Below are positions 37,181-46,524 of a stretch of DNA of 64,000 bases, one piece after another. The notes under the pieces were generated by a model. It searched no databases and had not been told where the DNA came from. It worked only from the letters and a program-made list of their open reading frames with translations. Source of the DNA: CAWHMS01 sp963830495. Lineage in GTDB: Bacteria; Actinomycetota; Actinomycetes; Propionibacteriales; Nocardioidaceae. Location of the stretch: contig CAWHMS010000001.1 of the NCBI GenBank assembly GCA_963830495.1, forward strand, positions 682,001-746,000. Direction: 5' to 3'. The position numbers were made by a program, and so were the translations under genes. How positions within the stretch are numbered: the stretch's first letter is position 1; every line of letters begins with the position of its first letter.

Positions 37181-37681
37181 ATGTTCTGCGTGGACGTGGA
37201 ACAGGTCGTCGCCACCGGACACGTCGTGGCCGCGTTCTCAGCGCTGGGTGCGGGTGCCGCTGTGCTGCTGGTGCCCAAGGGCACGCACACCCACCGAGTG
37301 ATCGGAGCCGGCTACGTCGGTGCGCTTGTGTTGGTGAATGTGGCGGCGCTGTCGTTGCATCGAGAGGACATCTTCGGTGTGTTCCATGTGCTGGCACTCG
37401 TCAGCCTGGTCACCATCGGTGTCGGACTCTCGCCCCTCCTCCTCGGCAGACGATCGCCGATGGTCATCGCCAACCATGCGTACTTCATGACGTGGTCCTA
37501 CGCTGGTTTGGTCGCGGCCGGATGCGGACAACTAACCGTGGCCGTTGGACCGGAGTCGGGAGCGTGGGTTGTCCCGTTGGCAATCGCGACGGTGTTGTCC
37601 GTCGGCGGCGTCGTCATCTTCACGAAAGTGCCATCAACCCTTGAGCCCGTGCTGGCTGACCATGATCCGGGCGGCTCGTAG
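37181..37681 (+). CDS. DUF2306 family membrane protein
   Basis: A 166-residue protein with four to five helices. DUF2306 landmarks are present: KGTHTHRVIGAGYVGALVLVN (basic loop then helix), FGVFHVLALVSLVTIGVG, and NHAYFMTWSYAGLVAAGCGQ with the conserved H, M and SY. The conserved His residues suggest metal or heme binding, but the family function is not known. ATG at 37181; ribosome site is weak. Stands alone. Confidence 0.75.
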   Translation: MFCVDVEQVVATGHVVAAFSALGAGAAVLLVPKGTHTHRVIGAGYVGALVLVNVAALSLHREDIFGVFHVLALVSLVTIGVGLSPLLLGRRSPMVIANHAYFMTWSYAGLVAAGCGQLTVAVGPESGAWVVPLAIATVLSVGGVVIFTKVPSTLEPVLADHDPGGS

Positions 37682-37897
37682 CGGCTCGGTCATCGCCGTG
37701 ATCGCGAGTGCTGCCAATCCGGCGCAGCGCTCTGTGGGCGAATGGCAGCGCAGACCCAGCCGCAGCAACTATGCGACCAGCGGGCAGATGCGGGCGCTGC
37801 TAACGGCCCGCCGCCCGAGTCGCCTCAGCGACACTGAAGACGTTGGCCGAGTCAGGCCGGGAGCGAGGATCTGCGTCACTCCCAGCAGCCCCTCTTC

Positions 37898-38290
37898 CTA
37901 CAGCTCTCCGGTTGCCTGCCCTGGGTTGCCTTCCGGCGGACCCACCACCAGTCCCGCAGGAGCATCGTGGCCCGGACAAGCCCGATCCAGGCCCAGGACA
38001 CGCGCTCGTTGGCCGATGATCCGGATCACCACACCGATCGCCCGGAGGTCCCCACCCAGCGCCTTGTCCCACAGCGCTGCCTGGAGACGATCCAGACGGG
38101 CCACCTCGATCGCCCGCAGATAGTCGACGTCCTCGGCCTCTCGTTCGGCCAGGGCACGGAATACGGCCCTATGGGCGCTCCCGCGGTGCCTGTACCCGAC
38201 AGCCCTGGCCACGGCGTCGTACGACATGCCCTGCGCAACGAGTTCCAGAGCGCGGACCCGCTTCAACTTGGCCATCGCGAGAGATCTCAT
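37898..38290 (-). CDS. Helix-turn-helix protein at the island's tRNA end
   Basis: A 130-residue protein. RALELVAQGMSYDAVARAVGYRHRGSAHRAV is a helix-turn-helix in the style of phage terminase small subunits or resolvase-type HTHs. It is followed by a helical segment (LDRLQAALWDKALGGDLRAI, then RIIGQRARVLGLD) commonly found in actinobacterial phage and plasmid hypothetical proteins. ATG 38290 has AGGAGGGG 4 bases upstream. Its place 220 bases from the attachment site fits a leftover of the element's own genes, perhaps a directionality or packaging factor (inference). Confidence 0.65.
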   Translation of the reverse strand: MRSLAMAKLKRVRALELVAQGMSYDAVARAVGYRHRGSAHRAVFRALAEREAEDVDYLRAIEVARLDRLQAALWDKALGGDLRAIGVVIRIIGQRARVLGLDRACPGHDAPAGLVVGPPEGNPGQATGEL

Positions 38291-38508
38291 CGTGCCCCTC
38301 CTGGGATGATGAGCCACTGTGACTAAGTCTGTCGCACGACTCCAGTCAGCCTGGGTCCATCCCTGTGTGAGGCAGAGCGGGCGGGCCTACTCCGCATCTG
38401 TACAAGTGCTAAGGGGCATCAAGGCCCGTGCGTTGCTGTGGTGGTTGCTGTGGTGCGTAAGGCAGGGAGACCCGGATTCCACCGACACCGCCCCTGACCT
38501 GCTATTTC

Positions 38509-38587
<79 letters not shown>

Positions 38588-38751
38588 AACGCCGCCGCGG
38601 ACGCCGCGGAGGCGGCGGTCAGCCTATCGCAGCGCCGAGCGACTCCTCCAAACCGGACCATGCCCTGCACAGGCGAGCTCTGTGGCTTCGAATGTGCACA
38701 GCCCTACCACTTCTCGACTAAGTGTCGGCGGCGCGGCCTATATTCGAACAC

Positions 38752-40248
38752 ATGAGCGATCCAGAGCCATCGAGACGGCGGCTTCAGGAGTGGGCCGATC
38801 GAGAGCGTCGGCAAGCACAGGTCTCGGACCGGTTGGCCGGCATCGAAGAGCTGCGTCGACAGATCTGCGCGTTACAGGCACGCCAGGTGGAGCAGATCAC
38901 GGCGTACGTCGATGAGCGGGTCGCGATTGACCACGAGCACGGGTTCACCGACAGCAACGCTCAATACCGGTCCATGGCTGCCGAGGTGGCGATTGCCTGC
39001 GGTGTGTCGGTGACCACCGCGAAGTGCCTGATGGCCGACAGCTGGCAGCTCAGCACCAAGGCCCCGGCCACGATGGCCAAGCTGCGCGAGGGAGACCTGC
39101 AGTTCTACGCCGCGCGGGTCATCGCCAACGCGACCTGCGTCATCGACGACGACAGCAAGCGGGCACTGGCGGACCGGGTGATCGCAGAAGAAGCTGTCGA
39201 CCTGATCCCCGGCAGGGTGTCCGCAATGGCCGAGCGGCGGGTATTCGAGGTCGACCCAGACGCCGCCGATCGGCGAGCACGGCGCGAGCGCGACGAGCAA
39301 CGTGTGACAGTGTCCGATGGGTGGTCCGGCACCGCGTCCTTGTCCGTGTGCATGGAGTCCGAACGAGTCGCCGCCTGCCACGACGCGTTACGCCGGGAAG
39401 CACGGGCCCGCAAGGCCGCGGGAGCCGACCAGCGACTCGGCCAGCTGATGTGCCAAGTGCTGTTCGAACGCCTCACGGGCGCCGCCTCGGTGACGGACGT
39501 CAAGGCACAGGTCAATCTGGTGATGACCGACACCACCCTGTTCGCGCTGAGCGACGCTCCGGCGAATCTCATCGGGTGCGGGCCGCTCCCCGCACACGCC
39601 GCCCGCTTGCTCGCGACCAGCCGCAACGCTTCGCTGCGCCGCCTCTACACCGATCCAGTCGACGGCTCGGTGGTGGCCGCGGATACCCAGCGACGCTGCT
39701 TCGACGGCTCCTTGGCCGACCTGATCACCGTTCGCGACCAGCAGTGTCGCGGCATCCGCTGCGCCTCCCCGATCACTGCCAAGGACCACGTCGTCGAGCA
39801 CGCCAACGGAGGACGCACCAGCTTCGACAACGGTCAGGGCTTGTCCACCAACTGCCACACCACCCGCGAGCACCCAGAGATGACAGTGACCAAGGCTGCC
39901 GACTCGGCGATGATCACTTGGCGTACCCCATCCGGACTCACCTTTCGCAGCCTGCCCCCAGCGGCCCTCGGAGCCGGCAGCCTTACCCCCGAACAGATCA
40001 CGCTGCGACGACTTCAGCTCCACCCACCCAAATCTGAACCGGAGCGAGTCCTCCTGAGCGTGGTGATTCAGCACATCCGACTCCGACAGTCCAGTCCTCA
40101 CACCGAAATCGAGTACGCGGAGCGACCTCACCATTCCAGCCGCCGCCCCGGCGCAGCCGCTCGCCCAGTCGTCCACGTGCCGGCGATGGGCTCGCAGGAC
40201 AGGATTCCGGCACCCGCGTCGGCACCGCCGGACGACCCGCCCTTCTGA
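38752..40248 (+). CDS. DUF222 / HNH endonuclease domain protein
   Basis: A 498-residue protein. Residues 20-300 are the helical DUF222 (13E12-like) region, with CGVSVTTAKCLMADSWQLST, LREGDLQFYAARVIANAT and AERRVFEVDPDAADRRARRER. An HNH domain follows (near 330-385): LITVRDQQCRGIRCASPIT, KDHVVEHANGGRTSFDNGQG and LSTNCHTTREHP. The zinc CxxxxC motif and catalytic His/Asn/His are present. A Pro-rich basic tail ends it. Such proteins are abundant and repetitive in Actinobacteria; the role is unclear, possibly mobile-element-linked nuclease. It sits just outside the island boundary, divergent from the tRNA, converging on der. Confidence 0.82.
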   Translation: MSDPEPSRRRLQEWADRERRQAQVSDRLAGIEELRRQICALQARQVEQITAYVDERVAIDHEHGFTDSNAQYRSMAAEVAIACGVSVTTAKCLMADSWQLSTKAPATMAKLREGDLQFYAARVIANATCVIDDDSKRALADRVIAEEAVDLIPGRVSAMAERRVFEVDPDAADRRARRERDEQRVTVSDGWSGTASLSVCMESERVAACHDALRREARARKAAGADQRLGQLMCQVLFERLTGAASVTDVKAQVNLVMTDTTLFALSDAPANLIGCGPLPAHAARLLATSRNASLRRLYTDPVDGSVVAADTQRRCFDGSLADLITVRDQQCRGIRCASPITAKDHVVEHANGGRTSFDNGQGLSTNCHTTREHPEMTVTKAADSAMITWRTPSGLTFRSLPPAALGAGSLTPEQITLRRLQLHPPKSEPERVLLSVVIQHIRLRQSSPHTEIEYAERPHHSSRRPGAAARPVVHVPAMGSQDRIPAPASAPPDDPPF

Positions 40249-40305
40249 ACCCGACACGCATCGCATGAAAAGTCGTTGCCACCCGGCGCATTGCGCTAGG
40301 GGGGC

Positions 40306-41721
40306 TCAGGTTCGCTTGCGCTTCTCCCTCGGCTTCACTGTGAGGTGGATCGGCGTCCCGGCGAAGCCGAACTCCTCACGCAGCCGTCTCTCGATGAAGC
40401 GGGTGTACGACGCCTCGAGCGGACCCGTCGTGAAGAGGACGAACTTCGGTGGAGCAACGCTGGCCTGGGTCCCGAAGAGGATCCGCGGCTGCTTGCCGCC
40501 CCGGACCGGATGCGGATTCGCGGCAACGAGCCGACCCAGGAAGGAGTTGAGCGCCGACGTCGGCACCCTGGTCTCCCAGCCCTCGAGTGCTCGGTCCAGC
40601 GCCGGCACCAGCCGATCGACGTGCCACCCGGTCAGCGCCGTGATGTTCACCCGGGGCGCCCACTGGACCCGCACCAGCTCGCGCTCGATCTCCCGGTCAA
40701 GGTAGTAGCGCCGTTCCTCGTCGACCGTGTCCCACTTGTTGAACGCGATGACGACGGCTCGACCGGACTCTTCGACGCTGGCGATGATCCGCTGGTCCTG
40801 CTCGGTCATCGGCTGTCCCCCGTCGACGACCACGACGGCGACCTCGGACCGATCCAGCGCTCCTGCGGTGCGCAGGCTGGCATAGAACTCATGGCCGCTC
40901 GCCTCCCGCACCCGCCGCCTGATTCCGGCCGTGTCGATGAAGTGCCAGCTGCGGCCCCCGAGCTGGACGATCTCGTCGACTGGGTCGACCGTCGTACCGG
41001 CTGCGTCGTCGACCATCACTCGGTCCGAGCCGGCGAGCCGGTTGAGCAGACTGGACTTGCCCACGTTCGGCTTGCCGACGATCGCCACCCGGCGCGGTCC
41101 TCGCGGCCGCTCGAACGCCTCAGCCGGTGCCTCCGGCAGTGCCTCAAGTACGGCGTCCAACAGATCGCCACTCCCCCGTCCGTGCAGGGCCGACACCGGG
41201 TACGGCTCTCCCAACCCGAGGTTCCACAGCAAGCTCGCGTCGGCCTCGGCACGCTGATCGTCGACCTTGTTCGCCGCCAGCACCACCGGCTTGCCCGAGC
41301 GCCGCAGGATCTTCACCACAGTCTCGTCGGTGTCGGTGATGCCGACGGTGCTGTCGACCACGAAGAGCACCGCGTCGGCCAGGCTGACGGCGATCTCGGC
41401 CTGCTGCGAGATCCGCTCCGCCATCCCGCGGGCATCGGGATCCCACCCACCGGTGTCGACGACGGTGAAGCGTCGACCGTTCCACAGCGCGTCGTAGGCC
41501 ACCCTGTCGCGCGTCACGCCAGGGATGTCTTGCACGACCGCCTCACGTCGACCGAGGATCCGATTGACGAGAGTCGACTTGCCCACGTTCGGACGCCCCA
41601 CCACGGCCAGCACGGGAACCGGCCCGACAGCTGAGGGGTCGCCAGCACCAGGCTCGGCATCACCATCGGCAGCAGCAGCCGCCGCCGCGCCGTACCGGCC
41701 CTCGTCCGTGGTCATGTCCAC
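40306..41721 (-). CDS. der: Ribosome biogenesis GTPase Der (EngA)
   Basis: A 471-residue double-GTPase essential for 50S assembly. Domain 1: G1 GRPNVGKST, G3 DTGGW, G4 NKVD. Domain 2: G1 GKPNVGKSS, G3 DTAGI, G4 NKWD. The C-terminal KH-like domain (from about 370, VNITALTGWHVDRLVPALDR) binds rRNA and ends in a basic tail KPREKRKRT. An acidic N-terminal extension of about 30 residues precedes the first G domain, as in other actinobacteria. The first start is a GTG directly after the upstream TAG; an ATG two codons later has AGGTGG nearby. Last gene of the backbone run. Confidence 0.95.
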   Translation of the reverse strand: MDMTTDEGRYGAAAAAAADGDAEPGAGDPSAVGPVPVLAVVGRPNVGKSTLVNRILGRREAVVQDIPGVTRDRVAYDALWNGRRFTVVDTGGWDPDARGMAERISQQAEIAVSLADAVLFVVDSTVGITDTDETVVKILRRSGKPVVLAANKVDDQRAEADASLLWNLGLGEPYPVSALHGRGSGDLLDAVLEALPEAPAEAFERPRGPRRVAIVGKPNVGKSSLLNRLAGSDRVMVDDAAGTTVDPVDEIVQLGGRSWHFIDTAGIRRRVREASGHEFYASLRTAGALDRSEVAVVVVDGGQPMTEQDQRIIASVEESGRAVVIAFNKWDTVDEERRYYLDREIERELVRVQWAPRVNITALTGWHVDRLVPALDRALEGWETRVPTSALNSFLGRLVAANPHPVRGGKQPRILFGTQASVAPPKFVLFTTGPLEASYTRFIERRLREEFGFAGTPIHLTVKPREKRKRT

Positions 41722-42450
41722 CTAGCTTGTCTGGGGCAGCGACGGGAAGCGCTGCCCGGTCATGTCACACGCCAACCGGACGTGCGTCGCCAGCAGCTCC
41801 TGGATCTCTGCTTGCACCTCGGCGACGCGCTGTCGGGTACGCGGCCACGGGATCGGCGAGTAGCGCACCGGCGCGCCGAAGACGGCATCCAGCCGGGCGC
41901 CCCGCTTGGGCAGCGAGCTGGTCCCCGCCCCGTCGTCGCGGGTGCCCAGAGACGCCACCGGCACCACCGGCGCACCGGTGACAAGGGCGAGATAGGCAGC
42001 GCCGGGCTTGGTCTGTGCGACATCGCCGAGCCCGCGGTTGCCCTCGGGGTAGATGGCGATCACGGCGTCGTCGGCGAGCATGCGCAGGCATCGCTTGACC
42101 GCCAGCGGATCCATCGCCTCGCGATACACCGGGATCTGGCCCATCTGCCTCAGCAGTCGGCCCGTCCGCCCGTCGAACATCTCGCGCTTCACCAGGGCAT
42201 GGACCGGTCGCGGCGCCACGGTGAAGAGCAGCGGACCGTCGGCGTACCCCATGTGATTCGACGCGAGGATGACGGGGCCGCTCGACGGCACGTGTTCTGC
42301 GCCGGTCACGTGGACGTCGAACATGCGCAGGATCGCGCGACCCAGCCCCCTGCCCATCGGCAGCCAATGCCGAGCCATCGGCTCGATATGGCCGACGTCG
42401 TGCAGGTCGCGGAGCCGCTGCCCGTCGCTGGGCCGAAGCACCTCACCCAC
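41722..42450 (-). CDS. 1-acylglycerol-3-phosphate O-acyltransferase (PlsC family)
   Basis: A 242-residue acyltransferase. NHMGYADGPLLF is the NHx4D catalytic motif; YPEGNRG is the usual EGTRS phosphate-binding motif with an Asn and Gly variant; APVVPVASLG is motif IV. Such enzymes acylate lysophosphatidate at the membrane in phospholipid synthesis. A GTG start at 42450 overlaps the end of cmk by 8 bases, and der follows its TAG directly, so all three are one transcript. The gene order cmk-plsC-der is common in actinobacteria. Confidence 0.88.
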   Translation of the reverse strand: MGEVLRPSDGQRLRDLHDVGHIEPMARHWLPMGRGLGRAILRMFDVHVTGAEHVPSSGPVILASNHMGYADGPLLFTVAPRPVHALVKREMFDGRTGRLLRQMGQIPVYREAMDPLAVKRCLRMLADDAVIAIYPEGNRGLGDVAQTKPGAAYLALVTGAPVVPVASLGTRDDGAGTSSLPKRGARLDAVFGAPVRYSPIPWPRTRQRVAEVQAEIQELLATHVRLACDMTGQRFPSLPQTS

Positions 42451-43186
42451 GGGCGCCCGCCGACGATCGCTCGAGCGCCAACGCCACGATCGTGTCGATC
42501 ACCTGCGCCAGAGTCAGCTCGGTGGTGTCGAGGTGTACGGCGTCCGCCGCCGCGCTCAGCGGGGCAGTGGCGCGAGAGGAGTCGTAGTGGTCACGCCGGC
42601 GCAGATCCGCCTCGACGTCGGCGATGTCAAGCTGTCCAGGCAGCTCGTCATCACGCCCGACCATCTCCACCATCTCAGCCGAGCGTCGCTGCGCCCGGGC
42701 CGCCGCGTGCGCGGTCAGGTAGATCTTGAGCGCGGCGTCCGGCGCCACCACCGTGCCGATGTCGCGGCCTTCGACGACGATGCCGCCGGCGCCGATCAGC
42801 TGCCGCTGACGAGTGATCATCAGCGCTCGCACCTCCGGCACCGCGCTGACCGGACTCACGGCGGCGTTGACCTCGCCGCTCCGGATCTCGCGGGCGACCG
42901 ACACGTTGCCCAGCCGGATGGTCGGGTTGCGTGGATCGGTCCCCGACTCCATCACCACTGTGCGCGCCCGCGCGGCCACAGCCTCGGGATCGAACACGTC
43001 GACGCCGTCGAGCAACATCTGCCAGGTCATCGCCCGGTACATCGCGCCGGTGTCCAGATAGCGCAGGCCGAGCCGCTGGGCCACCCCGCGGCTGGCCGAC
43101 GACTTGCCCGAACCGGCCGTGCCGTCGATGGCGATCACGGACGATCCCAGGGCGGTGCCGTCGGTCGGGCTCGTAGGGTGCTCCAC
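42443..43186 (-). CDS. cmk: Cytidylate kinase
   Basis: About 247 residues. P-loop SVIAIDGTAGSGKSSASR, the substrate motifs LDTGAMYRAMTW and GRDIGTVVAPDA, and a lid RRDHYDSSR identify CMP/dCMP kinase, which makes CDP from CMP. GTG 43186, 11 bases after the tyrA stop, gives an N-terminus slightly longer than usual; an in-frame GTG right before VIAIDG (about 43141) is an alternative. It overlaps the acyltransferase gene. Together with pyrG in the same block it supplies CTP. Confidence 0.92.
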   Translation of the reverse strand: MEHPTSPTDGTALGSSVIAIDGTAGSGKSSASRGVAQRLGLRYLDTGAMYRAMTWQMLLDGVDVFDPEAVAARARTVVMESGTDPRNPTIRLGNVSVAREIRSGEVNAAVSPVSAVPEVRALMITRQRQLIGAGGIVVEGRDIGTVVAPDAALKIYLTAHAAARAQRRSAEMVEMVGRDDELPGQLDIADVEADLRRRDHYDSSRATAPLSAAADAVHLDTTELTLAQVIDTIVALALERSSAGARG

Positions 43187-43197
43187 GAGGGTGCAGC

Positions 43198-44286
43198 CTA
43201 CCGGTGCGCCATCCACCCTCGGTCGCTGAGCGCCGCGACGACATCGTCGGCCACCGACGCAGCGACGTCGATCTCGACGTGGCCATAGGCACGGCCGGGG
43301 TCGTGGTCGATGCGGAGGTCCTCGATGTTGATACCGGCCGCGCCGACATCGCCGAACAGCCGGGCGAGGGCGCCGGGCTCGTCGGGGATGGCCACGGTCA
43401 CCGGTGCCAGCGCCTGGGCCGGGCCGCCGTGCTTGCCCGGGATGGCCGCCGTACCCGCGACCCCGGCGGCCAGCAGCGCCTCGATCCGCCCCCCGTCGCC
43501 GGTGTCGAGCGAGTCCAGCAGGTCGTCCAGGCCGGCCCGCACCTGGACCAACAGGCCCCGCAACGCCTCGGAGTTGGCCGAGACGACCTGCTGCCACAGA
43601 CCGGGGTCTCCGGCTGCCACCCGGGTCACGTCCCGCACCCCCTGACCGCTCAGCGCCAGATGTGCGGCAGGGGCATCGCGGAGCTGGCCGGCGGCAAGGG
43701 CAGCCAGCAGATGCGGGAGGTGTGAGATCCGTGCGACGGCGAGGTCGTGCTCGACTGTTGCTAGCGGTACGACGACGGCGCCACAGGCCTGCGCGAGGGC
43801 GGTCACGGCGGTGACGGCATGGGGAGCACAGTCAGCGCGCTCGACGACAGCCCAGGTCCGGCCGTCGAAGAGGTCAGCGGCCGAGGCAAGCGGGCCGGAG
43901 CGCTCGCTGCCGGCCATCGGGTGGCCGCCGACGTAGCGACTCAGATCGACACCGAGGCCAGCCAGCTGCTGCAGCGGCCTTCCCTTCACGCTGCCGACAT
44001 CGGTGACGACGGCGTCGGGGTACGTCGCCAGGGCGGCCGCGATCTCCGCACCGAGCTGATCCGGTGGAGTGGCGACCACGACGAGCACCGGCGCGTCCGG
44101 CGGCACGGCGTCCGAACCGGCCCCTCGCGAGGCGGCCACGTGCGCCACCGCCGGATCGGCGTCCCGCACGTAGGTGTCGACCCCCGATCTCACCAGCGCC
44201 ATGGCCACCGAGGCGCCGATCAGGCCCGCCCCCACCACCAGCACCGGTCCCGAGGGCAGCGTCGGCGGCGCGCTCTCTGTCGTCAC
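43198..44286 (-). CDS. tyrA: Prephenate dehydrogenase with ACT domain
   Basis: A 362-residue TyrA. Rossmann motif VLVVGAGLIGASVAMALVRSG at residues 14-34, DVGSVKG, and GGHPMAGSERSG give the prephenate site; the late EALRGLL and helical dimer region are typical. The C-terminal 75 residues are an ACT domain (VTVAIPDEPGALARLFGDVG), where tyrosine may feed back. It converts prephenate to 4-hydroxyphenylpyruvate for tyrosine. GTG start 32 bases after rluB stop. Its place between rluB and cmk matches several actinobacterial genomes. Confidence 0.93.
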   Translation of the reverse strand: MTTESAPPTLPSGPVLVVGAGLIGASVAMALVRSGVDTYVRDADPAVAHVAASRGAGSDAVPPDAPVLVVVATPPDQLGAEIAAALATYPDAVVTDVGSVKGRPLQQLAGLGVDLSRYVGGHPMAGSERSGPLASAADLFDGRTWAVVERADCAPHAVTAVTALAQACGAVVVPLATVEHDLAVARISHLPHLLAALAAGQLRDAPAAHLALSGQGVRDVTRVAAGDPGLWQQVVSANSEALRGLLVQVRAGLDDLLDSLDTGDGGRIEALLAAGVAGTAAIPGKHGGPAQALAPVTVAIPDEPGALARLFGDVGAAGINIEDLRIDHDPGRAYGHVEIDVAASVADDVVAALSDRGWMAHR

Positions 44287-44318
44287 CGGCCCATCCTCGC
44301 AGGCGGCATGTTCGTGCC

Positions 44319-45077
44319 TCAGAGGCCGAGGGCGTCGAGCAGCGTCCCGAGCTCGCCTCTGGTCAGCTCCCGCACCTGGCCGGAGCCGAGCCCGCCGAGC
44401 CGGATCGGCCCGATCGCCGTACGCGACAACCGCAGCACGGGGTGCCCGACCGCGTCCAGCAGCCGCCTGACGATCCGGTTGCGACCCTCGTGGATCACCA
44501 GCTCCACCACCGAGCGATCACCCAACGTCTGCAGCACCCGGAACTCGTCGACAGTGAGCGGCCCGTCGTCGAGCTCGACTCCGGCCGCGAGCTGCGCACC
44601 CAACTTCGGCCGGACGGCTCCGAGCACCTCGGCGACGTAGGTCTTGCGCAGCTCGAACGAGGGGTGGGCGAGCCGATGCGCGAAGTCACCGTCGTTGGTG
44701 AGCACAATCAGTCCGTCGGTGTCGGTGTCGAGACGACCGACGTGGAACAACCGCTCCGGTCGCTCCCCCACCAAGGTGCGCAGATCGGGCCGGCCCTTCT
44801 CGTCCGCCATCGAGCTCACGACGCCGCGGGGCTTGTGCGCGACCAGGTACACGTGCCGCTGCGCCACCGGCAGCCGGGCACCGTCGACGCGGATCACGTC
44901 TCGCTCGGGGTTCACGCGGGCGCCCAGCTGGGTGACCACCGCGCCGTTGACCTCGACCCGGCCCTCCGTCATCAAGGTCTCGCACCGGCGCCGACTGGCG
45001 ATGCCCGACTGGGCCAGCACCTTCTGCAACCGCACGCCGGAGACGGGTACGGCGCCGGCCGGACCGTCGTCGCTCAA
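44319..45077 (-). CDS. rluB: 23S rRNA pseudouridine synthase, RluB/RsuA family
   Basis: A 252-residue protein. An S4 RNA-binding domain (VRLQKVLAQSGIASRRRCE, residues 15-60) precedes the synthase domain with HVGRLDTDTDGLIVLTNDGD, where the Asp in RLDTDT is catalytic. The start is a TTG that overlaps the scpB stop (TTGA) at 45077; no better start keeps the S4 domain. It modifies helix 80/93 area of 23S rRNA in relatives. Tail REL-TRGELGTLLDALGL is short. Translationally coupled to scpB. Confidence 0.92.
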   Translation of the reverse strand: MSDDGPAGAVPVSGVRLQKVLAQSGIASRRRCETLMTEGRVEVNGAVVTQLGARVNPERDVIRVDGARLPVAQRHVYLVAHKPRGVVSSMADEKGRPDLRTLVGERPERLFHVGRLDTDTDGLIVLTNDGDFAHRLAHPSFELRKTYVAEVLGAVRPKLGAQLAAGVELDDGPLTVDEFRVLQTLGDRSVVELVIHEGRNRIVRRLLDAVGHPVLRLSRTAIGPIRLGGLGSGQVRELTRGELGTLLDALGL

Positions 45078-45640
45078 TGCTGCGCGACCTCGTCGGCCGA
45101 CCACTCGTCGTCGACGTCGGCCATCTCCGGGAGGAAGGGTGCGATCTCCGGCAGGTCCTCGACGCTGGACAGACCCAGCCGCTCCAGGAAGTACGTGGTC
45201 GTCCGGTACAGATGCGCCCCGGTCTCGGCGTCCGCGCCCACCTCCTCGACCAGGCCCCTGGCGACCAGGGTGCGCATCACGCCGTCGACGTTGACGCCGC
45301 GGATGGCCGACACCCGGCCGCGACTGACCGGTTGTCGGTAGGCGACCACGGCGAGGGTCTCCAGCGCCGCCTGGGTCAACCGGGCCTGCTGGCCCTCGAC
45401 CACGAACTGCTCCACCACCGAGGCGTACTCCTCGCGGGTGTAGTAGCGCCAGCCTCCGGCCACGTCGCGCAGCTCGAAGCCGCGGCCCTCCCGGGTGTAC
45501 TCGGCTGCCAGCTCGGCGAGAGTCTGCTGCACCACTGCCGGTGGTGCTCCCACTGCCTGGGCCAGGCTCACGTAGTCCAGCGGTTCGTCCGCGATCATCA
45601 GCACGGCCTCGAGGGCCGGGGCCAGGTCGAGCTCGGTCAC
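45074..45640 (-). CDS. scpB: Segregation and condensation protein B
   Basis: A 188-residue ScpB. It has tandem winged helices: LEAVLMIADEPLDYVSLAQA at the start, and LAVVAYRQPVSRGRVSAIRG with TYFLERLGLSSVEDLP later. ScpB dimers bind ScpA and the SMC heads to organise the chromosome. GTG start overlaps the scpA stop (GTGA). The C-terminus is acidic (EMADVDDEWSADEVAQH). Position is typical after scpA. Confidence 0.93.
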   Translation of the reverse strand: MTELDLAPALEAVLMIADEPLDYVSLAQAVGAPPAVVQQTLAELAAEYTREGRGFELRDVAGGWRYYTREEYASVVEQFVVEGQQARLTQAALETLAVVAYRQPVSRGRVSAIRGVNVDGVMRTLVARGLVEEVGADAETGAHLYRTTTYFLERLGLSSVEDLPEIAPFLPEMADVDDEWSADEVAQH

Positions 45641-46524
45641 GTCGCATCCTCTCGGTCCGGGCCGGCCGCCGAACGTTCCGCCTCGGGAGCGGCCCGGTCG
45701 TCGTAGTCGTCATACTCGTCGGCCACGTCGATGTCGCCCTCGTCGGAGCCACTCCACCGGATCGTCAGCTCGCCGAGCGGCGTCAACTGTTCGAAGGCGA
45801 CGGCACCCTCGCGAAACAGCTCCAGGAGAGCGAGGAAGCGGGCCACCTTGGTGACCATGTCCGGAGCGTCTGCGACCAGCGCACGGAAGGTGGTCGTGCG
45901 GAGCCGACGGAGCCGGTCGACGATGGTCGCCGCCTGGTCCCGCACGCTGACCTTCGGGGCGTGCAGATGCGCGAGGCTCAGCACCGGTTCGGGCCGAGGT
46001 GCAAGCGCACTGGCCGCGATCGCCGCCATATCGCCCGGCGTGATCGAGATCAGCACCTCCGGTAGCACCTGGGCGAACCGCGGATCGAGCGTCACCTGTC
46101 GCGGCACTCGTCGCGACTCCTCGACCAAGCGACGCTCCATGACGGCCGCGACCTGCTTGAAGGCGCGGTACTGGAGCAGCCGCGCGAACAGCAGGTCGCG
46201 CGCCTCGAGAAGCGCGAGATCCTCCTCGTCCTCGACCTCGGCGGACGGCAGCAGCCGTACCACCTTCAGGTCGAGCAGCGTGGATGCCACGACCAGGAAC
46301 TGGGTGGTCTGCTCAAGCTCCCAGTCGCTGCCCAACGCCTTGATGTGGGCAATGAACTCGTCGGTGACGCGAGAGAGCGCCACCTCGGTGATGTCGAGCT
46401 TGTGCTTGGAGATCAGCTGCAGCAGCAGGTCGAACGGCCCCTCGAAGTTGTCCAGGTGCACCGCGAAGCCCGCGCCCGACGACTCGTCGGTGATCACCGT
46501 CTCGGCCGCGGCGGTTGCGCTCAC
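45637..46524 (-). CDS. scpA: Segregation and condensation protein A (kleisin)
   Basis: A 295-residue ScpA kleisin. The N-terminal GFAVHLDNFEGPFDLLLQLI and DITEVALSRVTDEFI are the family signature; the C-terminal winged helix is around VTKVARFLALLELFREGAVA. ScpA bridges SMC heads and binds ScpB. The last 40 residues are Asp/Glu-rich and disordered. GTG start overlaps the stop of the upstream small gene (GTGA). Next to parA, as in M. tuberculosis Rv1708-Rv1710. Confidence 0.94.
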   Translation of the reverse strand: MSATAAAETVITDESSGAGFAVHLDNFEGPFDLLLQLISKHKLDITEVALSRVTDEFIAHIKALGSDWELEQTTQFLVVASTLLDLKVVRLLPSAEVEDEEDLALLEARDLLFARLLQYRAFKQVAAVMERRLVEESRRVPRQVTLDPRFAQVLPEVLISITPGDMAAIAASALAPRPEPVLSLAHLHAPKVSVRDQAATIVDRLRRLRTTTFRALVADAPDMVTKVARFLALLELFREGAVAFEQLTPLGELTIRWSGSDEGDIDVADEYDDYDDRAAPEAERSAAGPDREDAT

